A stretch of DNA of 36,063 nt from Helicobacter didelphidarum (lineage in GTDB: Bacteria > Campylobacterota > Campylobacteria > Campylobacterales > Helicobacteraceae), in NCBI RefSeq assembly GCF_003364195.1, contig NZ_NXLQ01000019.1:1-36063 (forward strand). Direction: 5' to 3'. The notes beneath the pieces were generated by a model. That model searched no databases and was not told the DNA's origin. It saw only the letters and a program-made list of their open reading frames with translations. Positions 27,542 to 35,953 of this stretch are shown here, in pieces (position 1 is the stretch's first letter; each line of letters opens with the position of its first letter). The position numbers and the translations under genes were made by a program.

Positions 27542-27729
27542 ATTTGTAAGAATTACTCTTAATAAAATCACTATATAAATTTGATAAATTATTTTATTTA
27601 ATAAATAATATCATATAATATAATTTATTAATATTTGATTTATCTACTCAATATATACTTATTTCGTTTTAATACTAAATGTTCCTTTCATTTTTTGTAT
27701 TAAAAGATATTTTATTTTAAGGATAGTTT

Positions 27730-28290
27730 ATGTTGAGCAAAGCGATTTTAGAAAAGCTCACGATGTTTCAGAATCTTGGTGTAAATCTTGCACATATTGC
27801 AATTTTTATTATTTTTATTTGGATTGGTGGTTTGAAATTTGTGGATTATGAAGCAGAGGGGATTACACCGTTTGTTGCAAATTCGCCATTGAGTTCATTT
27901 TTTTATAAAGATGCACAAAATTATAAAATTAATAAGATTCCAGAGGGAACTACAAATAGCCAAAAAGTGGAATGGCATAAGGAAAATCGAACATACCTTG
28001 TCTCTTATGGACTTGGGATATTAATAATAACATTTGGCACATTGGTTTTACTTGGATTATTTTTTCCATACCTTGGAGTTATAGGTGGAATCTTAGTGTT
28101 TTTTATGACACTTATTACACTTTCATTTCTCATCACAACGCCTGAAGTTTGGGTGCAGAATCTTGGTGGAAATGCTTATGATTTCCCATATTTATCTGGT
28201 GCTGGACGTTTAGTAATAAAAGATGTCGCAATTATGGCATGTGCATTAGTTGTTGTAGGGAGTTGTGCCAATAGAATACTTAAGCAATAA
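27730..28290 (+). CDS. YkgB/RclC-like (DUF417) inner-membrane protein
   Basis: A 186-residue protein with about four membrane segments (near 18-36, 90-112, 115-138 and 163-182). The family signature is clear: IWIGGLKFVDYEAEGITPFV followed by ANSPLSSFFY near 32-59. E. coli RclC of this family belongs to a reactive-chlorine resistance operon; in other bacteria the role is not established, so stress defence is only suggested. AAGGATAGTTT precedes the start. It is transcribed alone, with a good terminator at 28329-28354, and preceded by a 34-bp palindrome that might regulate it. Confidence 0.82.
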   Translation: MLSKAILEKLTMFQNLGVNLAHIAIFIIFIWIGGLKFVDYEAEGITPFVANSPLSSFFYKDAQNYKINKIPEGTTNSQKVEWHKENRTYLVSYGLGILIITFGTLVLLGLFFPYLGVIGGILVFFMTLITLSFLITTPEVWVQNLGGNAYDFPYLSGAGRLVIKDVAIMACALVVVGSCANRILKQ

Positions 28291-28328
28291 ACCATAATTT
28301 ATCACTTATTCAACTAGAAATTAATATC

Positions 28329-28354
28329 TGTGTTTTATCTAAAACACAATTTTT
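28329..28354 (+). terminator. Intrinsic terminator after the YkgB-like gene
   Basis: TGTGTTTT (28329-28336), loop ATCT and AAAACACA (28341-28348) form a perfect 8-bp stem followed by ATTTTTC. It starts 39 bases after the stop codon and is the clearest Rho-independent terminator in the window. Confidence 0.8.
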
Positions 28355-28402
28355 CTTAGTAAAATAAACACGCTAATTAATTATGAAAAGCATTTTGCTT
28401 TA

Positions 28403-28438
28403 TGTGAGATACACTTTAAATTAAAAATATATCTCACA
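28403..28438 (-). other. Inverted repeat overlapping the edge of repeat copy B
   Basis: TGTGAGATA (28403-28411) pairs with TATCTCACA (28430-28438) across an 18-nt loop. The right arm overlaps the first bases of repeat copy B (28436). Read leftward this stem-loop lies immediately after the repeat, so it could end a transcript running through it. A second small hairpin (AAAGCA/TGCTTT, 28387-28401) follows. Confidence 0.45.
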
Positions 28439-28533
28439 CCCAACCTAACCCTTTAAAACTACCTATCTAACGCTATTTCATACACTCTAAAAAATAAGTC
28501 AAATTTGTATTTGTGTATAGTTTCATTCATGAG
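28436..28533 (+). repeat. Dispersed repeat, copy B (98 bp)
   Basis: It has the same orientation as copy C (35954-36063), with seven substitutions and one 12-bp tandem unit missing (GTGTATAGTTT once instead of twice). It lies within the 640-bp gap between the YkgB-like and coaD-locus genes, between a terminator and a promoter, so it is not part of a gene. Its leftward reading frame (28459-28530) stays open for 23 codons. The rest of the gap, 28534-28880, is AT-rich and shows nothing I can name. Confidence 0.93.
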
Positions 28534-28885
28534 ATTTCAAAAATCAAGAAAAAAGTATAAAATCCAGCATGAAAAATACTCAAAAATAAATTACATACAT
28601 ATAAAAATTTTAGTATATTTATTCATTACAAAACAAAACAACAATTAAAATAATCTTAAGTAAATCTAATATCAAAAAAGTTAAAGTTTTGAAAATAAGT
28701 AATAATTCACATACTTACATACTCCATAAAACTAGAAATTCATTAAGATAAGCATACAGATTAACATTTGACACTTACTAAAAAATGTTTGATTAAGCAA
28801 ATGATCATAAAGTTTTTTCTTGAAGATTATCATTCCTTGATATGACCGTAATCTATAATTTTGCTAAAACTTTTCATTTTTTAAG

Positions 28886-28891
28886 TATAAT
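28886..28891 (+). promoter_or_regulatory. -10 element for the coaD-tmk-comF unit
   Basis: TATAAT lies after the T-rich run ACTTTTCATTTTTTAAG and 40 bases before the first gene of the unit. Together they form a typical Helicobacter sigma-80 promoter. Confidence 0.55.
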
Positions 28892-28930
28892 AAAAAATTG
28901 TTTCTAATTTGCGATTAGAGGAAATATAGT

Positions 28931-29332
28931 ATGTATTCTTATTTTTTTTATTTAATTTTATGGGCAATATGTTTCATTATGGTTCTTCCTGTTCTGATTG
29001 TTGGTGTACTTTATATTTTCATGAGCAATAAACCAGTCAAGAAAGAAGAATTTACGATTGAAATTATGCTAAGCATTATTAAAGGAGCAAAAACAAAACA
29101 AGCCTTTGAAGCTGCTCTAACACAATTTAAAAGTAAATATAAAGTTTTTGATGATGATAAACATTTTGACACATGGATAAATTGTATCAAAGAATTAGCA
29201 CACTCTACAAATTGGGATACCGATGCAGTTGCAAAATTTGGACAGGAGCTTGAAGATGCAAATACGGCTCATGCAAAAAAAATATCTATTGCTATCGCAA
29301 CTGTATTAAAAACAAAAGATCAAAAAAAATAA
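28931..29332 (+). CDS. Small single-pass membrane protein of unknown function
   Basis: A 133-residue protein with one strong N-terminal hydrophobic helix (about 4-32, [19 protein letters not shown]) and a soluble, mostly helical, charged domain of about 100 residues ([20 protein letters not shown] onward). I recognise no family. AGAGGAAATATAGT precedes the ATG. It opens the coaD-tmk-comF run, 53 bp before coaD, and probably shares its promoter at 28886. The short Cys-less cytoplasmic tail would suit an anchor for a partner protein, but no function can be inferred. Confidence 0.75.
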   Translation: MYSYFFYLILWAICFIMVLPVLIVGVLYIFMSNKPVKKEEFTIEIMLSIIKGAKTKQAFEAALTQFKSKYKVFDDDKHFDTWINCIKELAHSTNWDTDAVAKFGQELEDANTAHAKKISIAIATVLKTKDQKK

Positions 29333-29385
29333 ATTTATTATATATTTATGGAAAAGTCACAAACATCTTAATTATAAGGACAATA

Positions 29386-29877
29386 ATGACAAAACTTGCA
29401 ATTTACCCAGGCACTTTTGATCCACTGACAAATGGGCATCTAGATATAATTCGACGAAGTAGTGCAATGTTTCAAAAAGTTATTATCGCAGTTGCTAGTT
29501 CTGAAATCAAAAATCCTCTTTATAGTCTTAAAGAAAGGGAGGAAATGATAAAAATTACACTTGATGAATATAGAAAGGAATTACCCAATGTAGAGTGTCT
29601 TACTTTTAACAATCTTTTAGCCACATTTGCAGAAGAGCTTGATGCAAAGGTTATTATACGCGGTTTGCGTGTTGTAAGTGATTTTGAGTATGAATTACAA
29701 ATGGGCTATGCAAATGCTTCCTTAAATAATTCGCTTGAAACAATTTATTTTATGCCAACATTGCAAAATGCTTTTATTAGTTCCTCAATTGTGCGGAGTA
29801 TTATTACACATAATGGAAGATTCAATCACCTTGTGCCAAAAGGTATTCATGAATATATTTTGAGGTATAAAAAATAA
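29386..29877 (+). CDS. coaD: Phosphopantetheine adenylyltransferase
   Basis: A 163-residue nucleotidyltransferase that adenylates 4'-phosphopantetheine in coenzyme A synthesis. [20 protein letters not shown] near 7-26 carries the T/HxGH nucleotide motif. [17 protein letters not shown] near 86-102 binds pantetheine, and the late SSSIVRSI near 127-134 is the ISSS-R motif. Length is normal. AAGGACAATA precedes the ATG. Its stop codon overlaps the tmk start by one base (TAATG), and coaD-tmk order matches H. pylori HP1475-HP1474. Confidence 0.97.
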   Translation: MTKLAIYPGTFDPLTNGHLDIIRRSSAMFQKVIIAVASSEIKNPLYSLKEREEMIKITLDEYRKELPNVECLTFNNLLATFAEELDAKVIIRGLRVVSDFEYELQMGYANASLNNSLETIYFMPTLQNAFISSSIVRSIITHNGRFNHLVPKGIHEYILRYKK

Positions 29878-30557
29878 TGCATTATTTTGTTATTGAGGGA
29901 ATTGATACAAGTGGAAAAACAACTCAACATAAACTTTTACAACAAAGATTGGGCGGTGTTAATCTTCAGGACTATAAAAAACATGACGATATTATTTTCA
30001 TTAATGAGCCGGGTGCGACCGATCTTGGATTTTACATTCGCCAGTTATTATTACATGAACATATTGAAATCTCAAAAAAAGCAAGTTTTTTACTCTTTTT
30101 GGCACAACGAGCAGAAATTTTTACACAGATTATAAATATTCCCAACATTGTTATTTCAGATAGAAGTTTGCTCTCTGGTATAGCATACGATTTAAGTTTA
30201 AATATAACTCAAGCCCTTTATTTTAATCTCTTTGCAACATATAATACCCTACCTGAAAAAATTGTTTTTTTAGAGATACCACAAAATGAGATTGCAAAAA
30301 GATTAAGTGGAAAACAACTCGATTCTATTGAACAAAATGGAATCGAATATCTCATGAATATACAATCTCGATTTCATGAGATTCTCCATTATATTTGTGA
30401 TATAGAAACCTATAAAAAGATTTCTACCATACAAGAGGACTATTCACTGCAAAAGTTTTACCATCAAAATACGCTTCCAAAAATACTTAGACTTGATGCA
30501 ACATATAGTAAAGAAGAACTACATGAGCAAATCTTTACATTCTTTTTTGACAATTAA
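29877..30557 (+). CDS. tmk: Thymidylate kinase
   Basis: A 226-residue P-loop kinase phosphorylating dTMP to dTDP. The P-loop is FVIEGIDTSGKTTQ (4-17). INEPGATDLGFYIRQLLL near 41-58 is the substrate Glu-Pro-Gly segment (EPG-T), and SDRSLLSGIAYDLSL near 98-112 is the DR motif. It is slightly long for the family, with a lengthened C-terminal part rich in Tyr and His. Translation is coupled to coaD by a one-base overlap (TAATG). comF follows six bases later. Confidence 0.93.
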   Translation: MHYFVIEGIDTSGKTTQHKLLQQRLGGVNLQDYKKHDDIIFINEPGATDLGFYIRQLLLHEHIEISKKASFLLFLAQRAEIFTQIINIPNIVISDRSLLSGIAYDLSLNITQALYFNLFATYNTLPEKIVFLEIPQNEIAKRLSGKQLDSIEQNGIEYLMNIQSRFHEILHYICDIETYKKISTIQEDYSLQKFYHQNTLPKILRLDATYSKEELHEQIFTFFFDN

Positions 30558-30563
30558 ACTCTT

Positions 30564-31151
30564 ATGTATTGTCTCTTATGCCAGCATTTAAATTTTTCTA
30601 TTATTTGTAAAAAATGTTTAAACAACCTCTGGCATATAGAATCAAAACGGGAATTATCAAATGGTTTCAAAGTATTCAGTAGTTTTGCACTAAGCGAGCT
30701 AAAAACACTTATATATAGCAAAAATAATATCATTGGAAGTAGAATTATCTCAAGACTTGGTATTTTTGGCGTAAAGAGATTCTTTGATTATCACCAAGAG
30801 TTACTAAACTTACAAAAAGATTCTATAGCAGTTGTATGCGTCCGCAATCGTATTATAGGTGCATACTCACATAGTGCCATCTTGGCACATTGTTTTAAAA
30901 AATATGGATTCAAAGTATTTTATAATGCCCTCATAACACAAAATGATATTCGCTTTACAACTCTTACAAAAACACAAAGGGAAGAAACAAGTCGTGAATT
31001 TCACTTCAAAATTCATAAACATTTTTCAATGATAATTATCGTTGATGATATTATTACAACAGGTGAGACTCTTTTAGAGGCAAGCAACATAATTGCAAAA
31101 AACAATCATACACCACTTTTTGCATGGACGCTTTGTGATTCAAGGTATTGA
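30564..31151 (+). CDS. comF: ComF-family phosphoribosyltransferase-like protein
   Basis: A 195-residue protein. CLLCQHLNFSIICKKC at residues 3-18 supplies a four-cysteine zinc-finger-like start. The core has an AVVCVRNRIIGAYSH segment near 88-102 and the PRPP-binding motif MIIIVDDIITTGETLLEASN near 155-174. ComF proteins are required for natural transformation in several bacteria; H. pylori HP1473, next to tmk, is the homologue I would name. The biochemical reaction is unknown. It begins six bases after tmk and has no ribosome site of its own beyond weak A-rich sequence, so it probably relies on coupling. Confidence 0.8.
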   Translation: MYCLLCQHLNFSIICKKCLNNLWHIESKRELSNGFKVFSSFALSELKTLIYSKNNIIGSRIISRLGIFGVKRFFDYHQELLNLQKDSIAVVCVRNRIIGAYSHSAILAHCFKKYGFKVFYNALITQNDIRFTTLTKTQREETSREFHFKIHKHFSMIIIVDDIITTGETLLEASNIIAKNNHTPLFAWTLCDSRY

Positions 31152-31196
31152 TTATTACAAACTAAAAAATATTTAAGAGCAATTTTAGCGGATATA

Positions 31197-32132
31197 TCAA
31201 AGAATATCATATTTTACAATGGTAGTTGTTTTCTTTTGCGTGATACTATGCAATCTTAGATTCTCATGTTCTATTGTACTAAAAAAGACTAAGGCAGTTT
31301 CAAAATCGATATTTTGAGAATCTCTCCATTGTGATTGCTGACTTAAAAGTCTTAAAATAACACCTCGATAGAACTTTGAATAATGGCTAACTATTTTATT
31401 TTCTTTTTGAAATTCAAAGAAAAAATTTTGTTGTTTAGGGGTAAAAATTTTTGTATAAATACTTGCTCGTAAATCGATAATGAAATCTTGTGGATTTGGT
31501 AGTGTTTGAGATAAAAAATCATCTAAGAGAGGTAAAAATGGCTCATAAACTTTAGCAAGATTAAGATACGGTATTTTTGCCCCTTGCTTTAACTTATAAA
31601 ATGGAATCTTATCCCTCGCACATATAACACCAAATAAATTACTAAAAATATATACATGATTACAAATAAAATCTTTGGATTCTTCACTTAAAGAAGTAAA
31701 ATTAAGGGCTTGAAATGCAACACCACAATACCTCTCAATAGCTTGCAATGTAGTATTTTGCTGTAAAGCAAGGTTAAGTTCCATCTCATTTTTTGGAGTA
31801 AAATTTTTCGCTCCATAAACTTCTTTAAGCAATATCTTATCATGCTTCGTGAGAATCTGTCGAAGTGTATCAAGATAAGATTCCAAAATTTGCTCCCTAT
31901 ATCCATGTAAATAACGATTTTTCCATAAGGATGCTAAGAAATCTACTTGAGGTGCATTTGAAAAGTAACCATTCTTGTTTAAAATTTTTATTTGTTTATC
32001 TTGACAATACTTGATTGTATCATTTTTGGAATCTTGTTGGTGTTGTATCTGCATTCGCGAGAGGGAAAAATCTTTATCAGCTTGCGATATTACTTTATCC
32101 TCACTTGGACTAAAAAATACTATAAACCCCAT
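31197..32132 (-). CDS. yaaA: YaaA-family (peroxide stress, DUF328) protein
   Basis: A 311-residue protein with YaaA hallmarks. It opens with FFSPSEDK (5-12), the epsilonproteobacterial form of the SPAK motif. AIERYCGVAFQALNFTSL near 131-148 and FICNHVYIFSNLFGVICARD near 155-174 with IPFYKLKQGAKIPYLNLAK follow. In E. coli YaaA lowers intracellular free iron during peroxide stress and binds DNA; the function here is inferred from family. The hydrophilic N-terminal stretch 13-45 (Gln/Ser/Asp-rich) is longer than in E. coli YaaA. GAGGAG precedes the ATG. It converges with comF. Confidence 0.82.
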   Translation of the reverse strand: MGFIVFFSPSEDKVISQADKDFSLSRMQIQHQQDSKNDTIKYCQDKQIKILNKNGYFSNAPQVDFLASLWKNRYLHGYREQILESYLDTLRQILTKHDKILLKEVYGAKNFTPKNEMELNLALQQNTTLQAIERYCGVAFQALNFTSLSEESKDFICNHVYIFSNLFGVICARDKIPFYKLKQGAKIPYLNLAKVYEPFLPLLDDFLSQTLPNPQDFIIDLRASIYTKIFTPKQQNFFFEFQKENKIVSHYSKFYRGVILRLLSQQSQWRDSQNIDFETALVFFSTIEHENLRLHSITQKKTTTIVKYDIL

Positions 32133-32376
32133 AATCTCCTCGCTTATCGTTATTTCGTGAAACTAAATATGTATTATTTCATAATATTGTGTTTGTATAA
32201 AACACTAAGATTGTAACACAAAATGTAAATTTATTGTAAAATCAAACTTTATTCTCATCTAAAAAACATTAAATAAAATCTCATTTATATAAAATTGAAT
32301 ATTTAAAAAACATAAAAAATTGTACTTTACTTTTTGCTTTATAAATTTTTTTGATAGAATTCCTCTATAAAATCAT

Positions 32377-32382
32377 TATAAT
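32377..32382 (+). promoter_or_regulatory. -10 element for rnhB
   Basis: TATAAT lies 66 bases before the rnhB ATG in the 316-bp gap after yaaA. Its T-rich upstream region contains ATAAATTTTTTTGATAG. The rest of the gap (32133-32376) is AT-rich with no recognisable gene. Confidence 0.45.
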
Positions 32383-32448
32383 TAGTAATTTGCTATTTAT
32401 AAAAAGCTTGTATGGATTTTTAATTAGAATCGCAAAAAAGGATTGCTC

Positions 32449-33054
32449 ATGCACAAGATTTTCTGTGGTATTGATGAAGCTGGACGTGGTTGTATAGCAG
32501 GAAGTTTATTTATTGCCGCAGTTATTTTAAGTCATGATAAAATTGATAGATTTCGCGCTCTAGGTATAAGAGATAGCAAACAACTCAATTACAAAGAGCG
32601 TATGAACAAAAAGGATTCTATCAACGATTTTTTGCGTTCCAATCATGGAATAAGCATGATACTTAACTTTAGCGCACAAGAAATTGATAAGTATGGCTTA
32701 AGTAAATGTATGCAAAAAGGTTTAACAACACTCTATAACTTTGCACTTACCAATCAATCTTGCGAGGTTATTTTTGATGGAAATACAAATTTTGGAATTC
32801 AAAATCTACAAACTTTAATTAAAGGTGATAGTAAAAATATATTGATTGCAGCAGCTTCAATTCTTGCAAAATGTGCAAAAGATTGTGAAATGATTGAATA
32901 TGATAAACTTTTCCCTCAATATGAGTTTAAAAACCATAAAGGGTATCTCACTGCAATACACAAAGAACGGATAAAAAAATATGGATATTGCGAAATTCAT
33001 AGAAAGAGTTATCATATCAAAAATTTAGAACTCCCGACAACAAATCTCTTTTAA
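32449..33054 (+). CDS. rnhB: Ribonuclease HII
   Basis: A 201-residue RNase HII removing RNA from RNA-DNA hybrids and misincorporated ribonucleotides. CGIDEAGRGCIAGSLF (6-21) holds the catalytic Asp and Glu, DSKQLNYKER near 42-51 is conserved, DGN near 107 carries the next Asp, and KGDSKNILIAAASILAKCAKD near 116-136 the last. The ATG at 32449 is preferred over a TTG six bases earlier because AAAAAGG lies at good spacing. It is shorter than E. coli RnhB but normal for Campylobacterota. It converges on trpGD across a 315-bp gap. Confidence 0.93.
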   Translation: MHKIFCGIDEAGRGCIAGSLFIAAVILSHDKIDRFRALGIRDSKQLNYKERMNKKDSINDFLRSNHGISMILNFSAQEIDKYGLSKCMQKGLTTLYNFALTNQSCEVIFDGNTNFGIQNLQTLIKGDSKNILIAAASILAKCAKDCEMIEYDKLFPQYEFKNHKGYLTAIHKERIKKYGYCEIHRKSYHIKNLELPTTNLF

Positions 33055-33369
33055 TATTTCTATAAATTGGGGAATTCAAGAGATTCTTTCAAACAAAAAC
33101 CTATGCGTTTCATTTTTAATCAATAATTATGTAATATGGAAATGAAATATTACGCTATCTTATGGGTTACACTCAATTTGCAAGATTTTTATTTTGAAAT
33201 ATATAAAAGGTTTTGAAAACTATGCAAAAATAGCTATTTTTAGATAAATAATGAATTTACAAAATCTTTCAAAAAGCAACAAATCCCTTCAATGAAAGTT
33301 GAAAGATAATACAACCATTATAAGTCTTATAATTAACTCTAGTATTTTTCATTGCTCTCTAAAAATTGA
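33055..33369. other. 315-bp gap between convergent rnhB and trpGD
   Basis: The gap holds no frame of note. Three small symmetric elements occur. AAAAATAGCTATTTTT (33226-33241) is a perfect 16-bp palindrome. ATTATAAGTCTTATAAT (33317-33333) is an inverted repeat just downstream of trpGD. GTTTCATTTTT and GGAAATGAAAT near 33109-33149 are imperfectly complementary. Any might terminate one of the converging genes; none has a convincing U-tract. Confidence 0.35.
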
Positions 33370-34956
33370 TTATGAATTGCTTATTTCTTGAAATCTTTTG
33401 AGCGTTTCTAGTACTTTTTTTGTTTTAAGAAATTGTTTTGCTTGATAAAAACCAGATTCTATACTTTCTACTTTATTGCATAAATAAAGGCTAGCTCCTG
33501 CATTCAACGCAACAAGGTCTGCTTTCCTACTTTCATTGCCATGTAAAATATCAAGAGTAATTTCAGTATTTGTTACAATATCACCACCTTTTAAATCCAC
33601 AAAATCTGCTAACTCGATACCATAATCTTGTGGATGAAACTGGTATTGAATAACTTTACCATCTTTTAATTCATGGACATGCGTTGCACCACAAAGGCTA
33701 AATTCATCAATCCCGTCTAACCCACTTACAACCATTGCACGTTTTGACCCCAAAATCTTCAGTGCATGTGCCATTGTGTTTGCGAATTCATTATCAAAAA
33801 CACCAATGAGCTGGTGTGTTGGACGTAATGGATTGCTAAGAGGTCCAAGTAAATTAAAAATACTCTTAAACCCAACCTCTCTACGTGCACTTTGAACATA
33901 TGTAAGAATGTTGTGAATCTTTGGAGCGAATAAAAAAGTTATACCAATTTCTTCATAACATTTCTGACAAATCTGAATATCCATATCAATATTAATCCCT
34001 AAATGTGATAATAAATCAGCACTCCCACTTTTGCTTGTTACTCCCCTATTGCCATGCTTTACAACTTTTAACCCCATACTTGCAAGTAAAATTGCTGTTG
34101 TACTTGAGACATTAAAAGTTTTCCTTGCACTCCCACCCGTTCCTACAATATCAATTCTCTCTTGATTGCCAATATCAAATGAGATTGCTTTAGAAATCAA
34201 GAGGCTACTAAATGCCGCAAGCTCCTCACTTGTTGGTTTTTTCATATAAAAACTCGTTATAAGACTTCCAAGCTGTGCTTGAGTAAGATCATTTTCTGCA
34301 ATACACTCCATGAGATCATAACTCTCCACAAAATCGAGATTCTGTAAATTCGCAAGCTTATGTAATAATGATTTCACAGGGATTGTGCGTCGCTTATAAT
34401 AAATAAAATTTAGGATCATTTTTTCACCAAATTGTGTTCCAATAGATTCTGGGTGAAATTGTAATCCAAACAAGGGGTATTTTTTATGAGACACTGCCAT
34501 AACTTCCCCATCATCACTAAATGCTGTGATTTGAAATTCATCAGGAATATCTGCTTTCTTTGCAACAAGTGAATGATAACGTGTAATGGGGGTATGTTGC
34601 GGTATATTTGTAAAGATTCCGTCTTCAGAATGGTTAAGTGGGGATACTTTACCATGTATGATATGCTTTGCATTTACAATCGGCACACCAAAAGCATACA
34701 AAATAGCCTCATGTCCCAAACATATTCCAAGTATAGGGTATTCTCCTTTTAATTCTTTTATGATTTCTAAGCAGATTTTAGAGTCTTGCGGACTATTTGG
34801 TCCTGGTCCTAAGATAATGTGTGTGGGATTTAGTATACGTATATCCTGAATACTTATCTCATCATTTCGCTTTACTAACACTTCAAAATCAAGTTTTGCT
34901 ACAAGTTGATAAATATTATAAGTAAAAGAATCATAATTATCAATTAAAAGTATCAT
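33370..34956 (-). CDS. trpGD: Anthranilate synthase glutamine amidotransferase / anthranilate phosphoribosyltransferase fusion (TrpGD)
   Basis: A 528-residue bifunctional protein. Residues 1-190 are a class I glutaminase: IILGPGPNSPQDS near 47-59, the nucleophile Cys79 in LGICLGHEAI, and His168 and Glu170 in LQFHPESIG. They feed ammonia to TrpE. From about 200 onward is TrpD, transferring phosphoribose from PRPP to anthranilate: DIVGTGGSARKTFNVSS (269-285) and KHGNRGVTSKSGSADLL (300-316) are diagnostic, with NLLGPLSNP later. The fusion is known from Campylobacter. It is cotranscribed, perhaps, with the membrane protein 48 bp upstream. Its partner trpE is 26 kb away. Confidence 0.94.
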   Translation of the reverse strand: MILLIDNYDSFTYNIYQLVAKLDFEVLVKRNDEISIQDIRILNPTHIILGPGPNSPQDSKICLEIIKELKGEYPILGICLGHEAILYAFGVPIVNAKHIIHGKVSPLNHSEDGIFTNIPQHTPITRYHSLVAKKADIPDEFQITAFSDDGEVMAVSHKKYPLFGLQFHPESIGTQFGEKMILNFIYYKRRTIPVKSLLHKLANLQNLDFVESYDLMECIAENDLTQAQLGSLITSFYMKKPTSEELAAFSSLLISKAISFDIGNQERIDIVGTGGSARKTFNVSSTTAILLASMGLKVVKHGNRGVTSKSGSADLLSHLGINIDMDIQICQKCYEEIGITFLFAPKIHNILTYVQSARREVGFKSIFNLLGPLSNPLRPTHQLIGVFDNEFANTMAHALKILGSKRAMVVSGLDGIDEFSLCGATHVHELKDGKVIQYQFHPQDYGIELADFVDLKGGDIVTNTEITLDILHGNESRKADLVALNAGASLYLCNKVESIESGFYQAKQFLKTKKVLETLKRFQEISNS

Positions 34957-35004
34957 AAATATCCTTAAGAAAAAAATAAATGTTCTTTGTTAGAATCTTT
35001 CTGG

Positions 35005-35697
35005 TTAAATATAAACTTGCTTGATTTTATGAACACTAAAAATGAATTGCAACTGCACAAGTAACGCAAAAATCAAATCTATAAATATGTATTGCAAGAT
35101 TCCATATTGCAATGCCTCAACTTCTTTCCCGATAATAAAGGCAATACCAAACCATAATGCAATTGCAATTCCACCTAAAAATGTTATCAAAAAAAATCTA
35201 AATACCCACAAGAAATTCTTAATATTTGTGATTTTATAAAACTGTATATTTATTTTATAAATAAGATAAATATAATATGCTATAAAAACTAATGATATTA
35301 AAACAAAAAATGCTATCGATAATCCCACCATGTCGGGAGAATAATAAAAAAAGATGGATTCAAACAATACAAAATTGCAGCTAACATAAAGTGCTATAAT
35401 TATCCAATTTGAGATTAAGTAGCGCAAAAGTGGTGTGTTTGTAATTTTAGCAAATTTATAGAATCCGATAAATAAGGTAATTGTGCTAAGAATGCTGACT
35501 ATATGAAAAAAATACAAAACTTTTTGGTCTATATAAATACTATATGATATAAAGTCTATACTATAAAAAGACCTTAGAAAAGAAAAGCAAACAATATAGT
35601 AAAAACACATTGCAATAGTATAAACAAAATACGAATAAAATATAAGGTTTTTAGCATTTCTTAAACCTTTGTGAGTAGCAATATGTAAAATTGCCAT
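35005..35697 (-). CDS. Polytopic membrane protein of unknown function
   Basis: A 230-residue protein with about six hydrophobic segments and short, mostly basic loops. Aromatic residues (Tyr, Phe) are unusually common, for example FYSYFVYTIAMCFYYIVCF near 18-36. I recognise no family. The ATG at 35697 is chosen because AAGGAGTTCAAG lies directly upstream. A TTG eleven codons earlier is in frame but would place this ribosome-binding site inside the gene. It precedes trpGD by 48 bp on the same strand, so the two may be one transcript. A small reading frame overlaps its start. Confidence 0.7.
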   Translation of the reverse strand: MAILHIATHKGLRNAKNLIFYSYFVYTIAMCFYYIVCFSFLRSFYSIDFISYSIYIDQKVLYFFHIVSILSTITLFIGFYKFAKITNTPLLRYLISNWIIIALYVSCNFVLFESIFFYYSPDMVGLSIAFFVLISLVFIAYYIYLIYKINIQFYKITNIKNFLWVFRFFLITFLGGIAIALWFGIAFIIGKEVEALQYGILQYIFIDLIFALLVQLQFIFSVHKIKQVYI

Positions 35698-35845
35698 CTT
35701 GAACTCCTTCATCTTTTTCAACTCTATCAAAATTCAGTTGTATAGGAATCTTTGTTTCTTTAAATAAATATAAGATACACTTGAAGAATCTATAAAATAT
35801 ATCTATATCTCCAGTGTATGGATTTAAAAGCAATAATTTTAGCAT
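35651..35845 (-). CDS. Possible small protein overlapping the start of the membrane-protein gene
   Basis: A 64-codon frame whose 3' end overlaps the downstream gene by 47 bases. The middle (KIPIQLNFDRVEKDEGVQDG) has the composition of a real polar protein rather than translated AT noise. The strong ribosome-binding site of the next gene lies inside it. It could be a coupled upstream gene, the remnant of a longer one, or chance. No ribosome-binding site precedes its own ATG and no family is recognised. Confidence 0.3.
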   Translation of the reverse strand: MLKLLLLNPYTGDIDIFYRFFKCILYLFKETKIPIQLNFDRVEKDEGVQDGNFTYCYSQRFKKC

Positions 35846-35907
35846 AAATGTAAGAAATAAAACATGAAAAAACCTATGTCATTCTATGATTCTTGTGCTT
35901 TCTATGA

Positions 35908-35944
35908 AATTACATATTAAAAAATATATGATATATATGTAATT
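35908..35944 (-). other. Inverted repeat next to repeat copy C
   Basis: AATTACATAT (35908-35917) pairs with ATATGTAATT (35935-35944) across a 17-nt A/T loop. It ends 10 bases before copy C. Like the inverted repeat beside copy B, it lies just beyond the end of the repeat in its leftward reading direction. In DNA this AT-rich the chance background is high. Confidence 0.4.
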
Positions 35945-35953
35945 ACAACCCAC

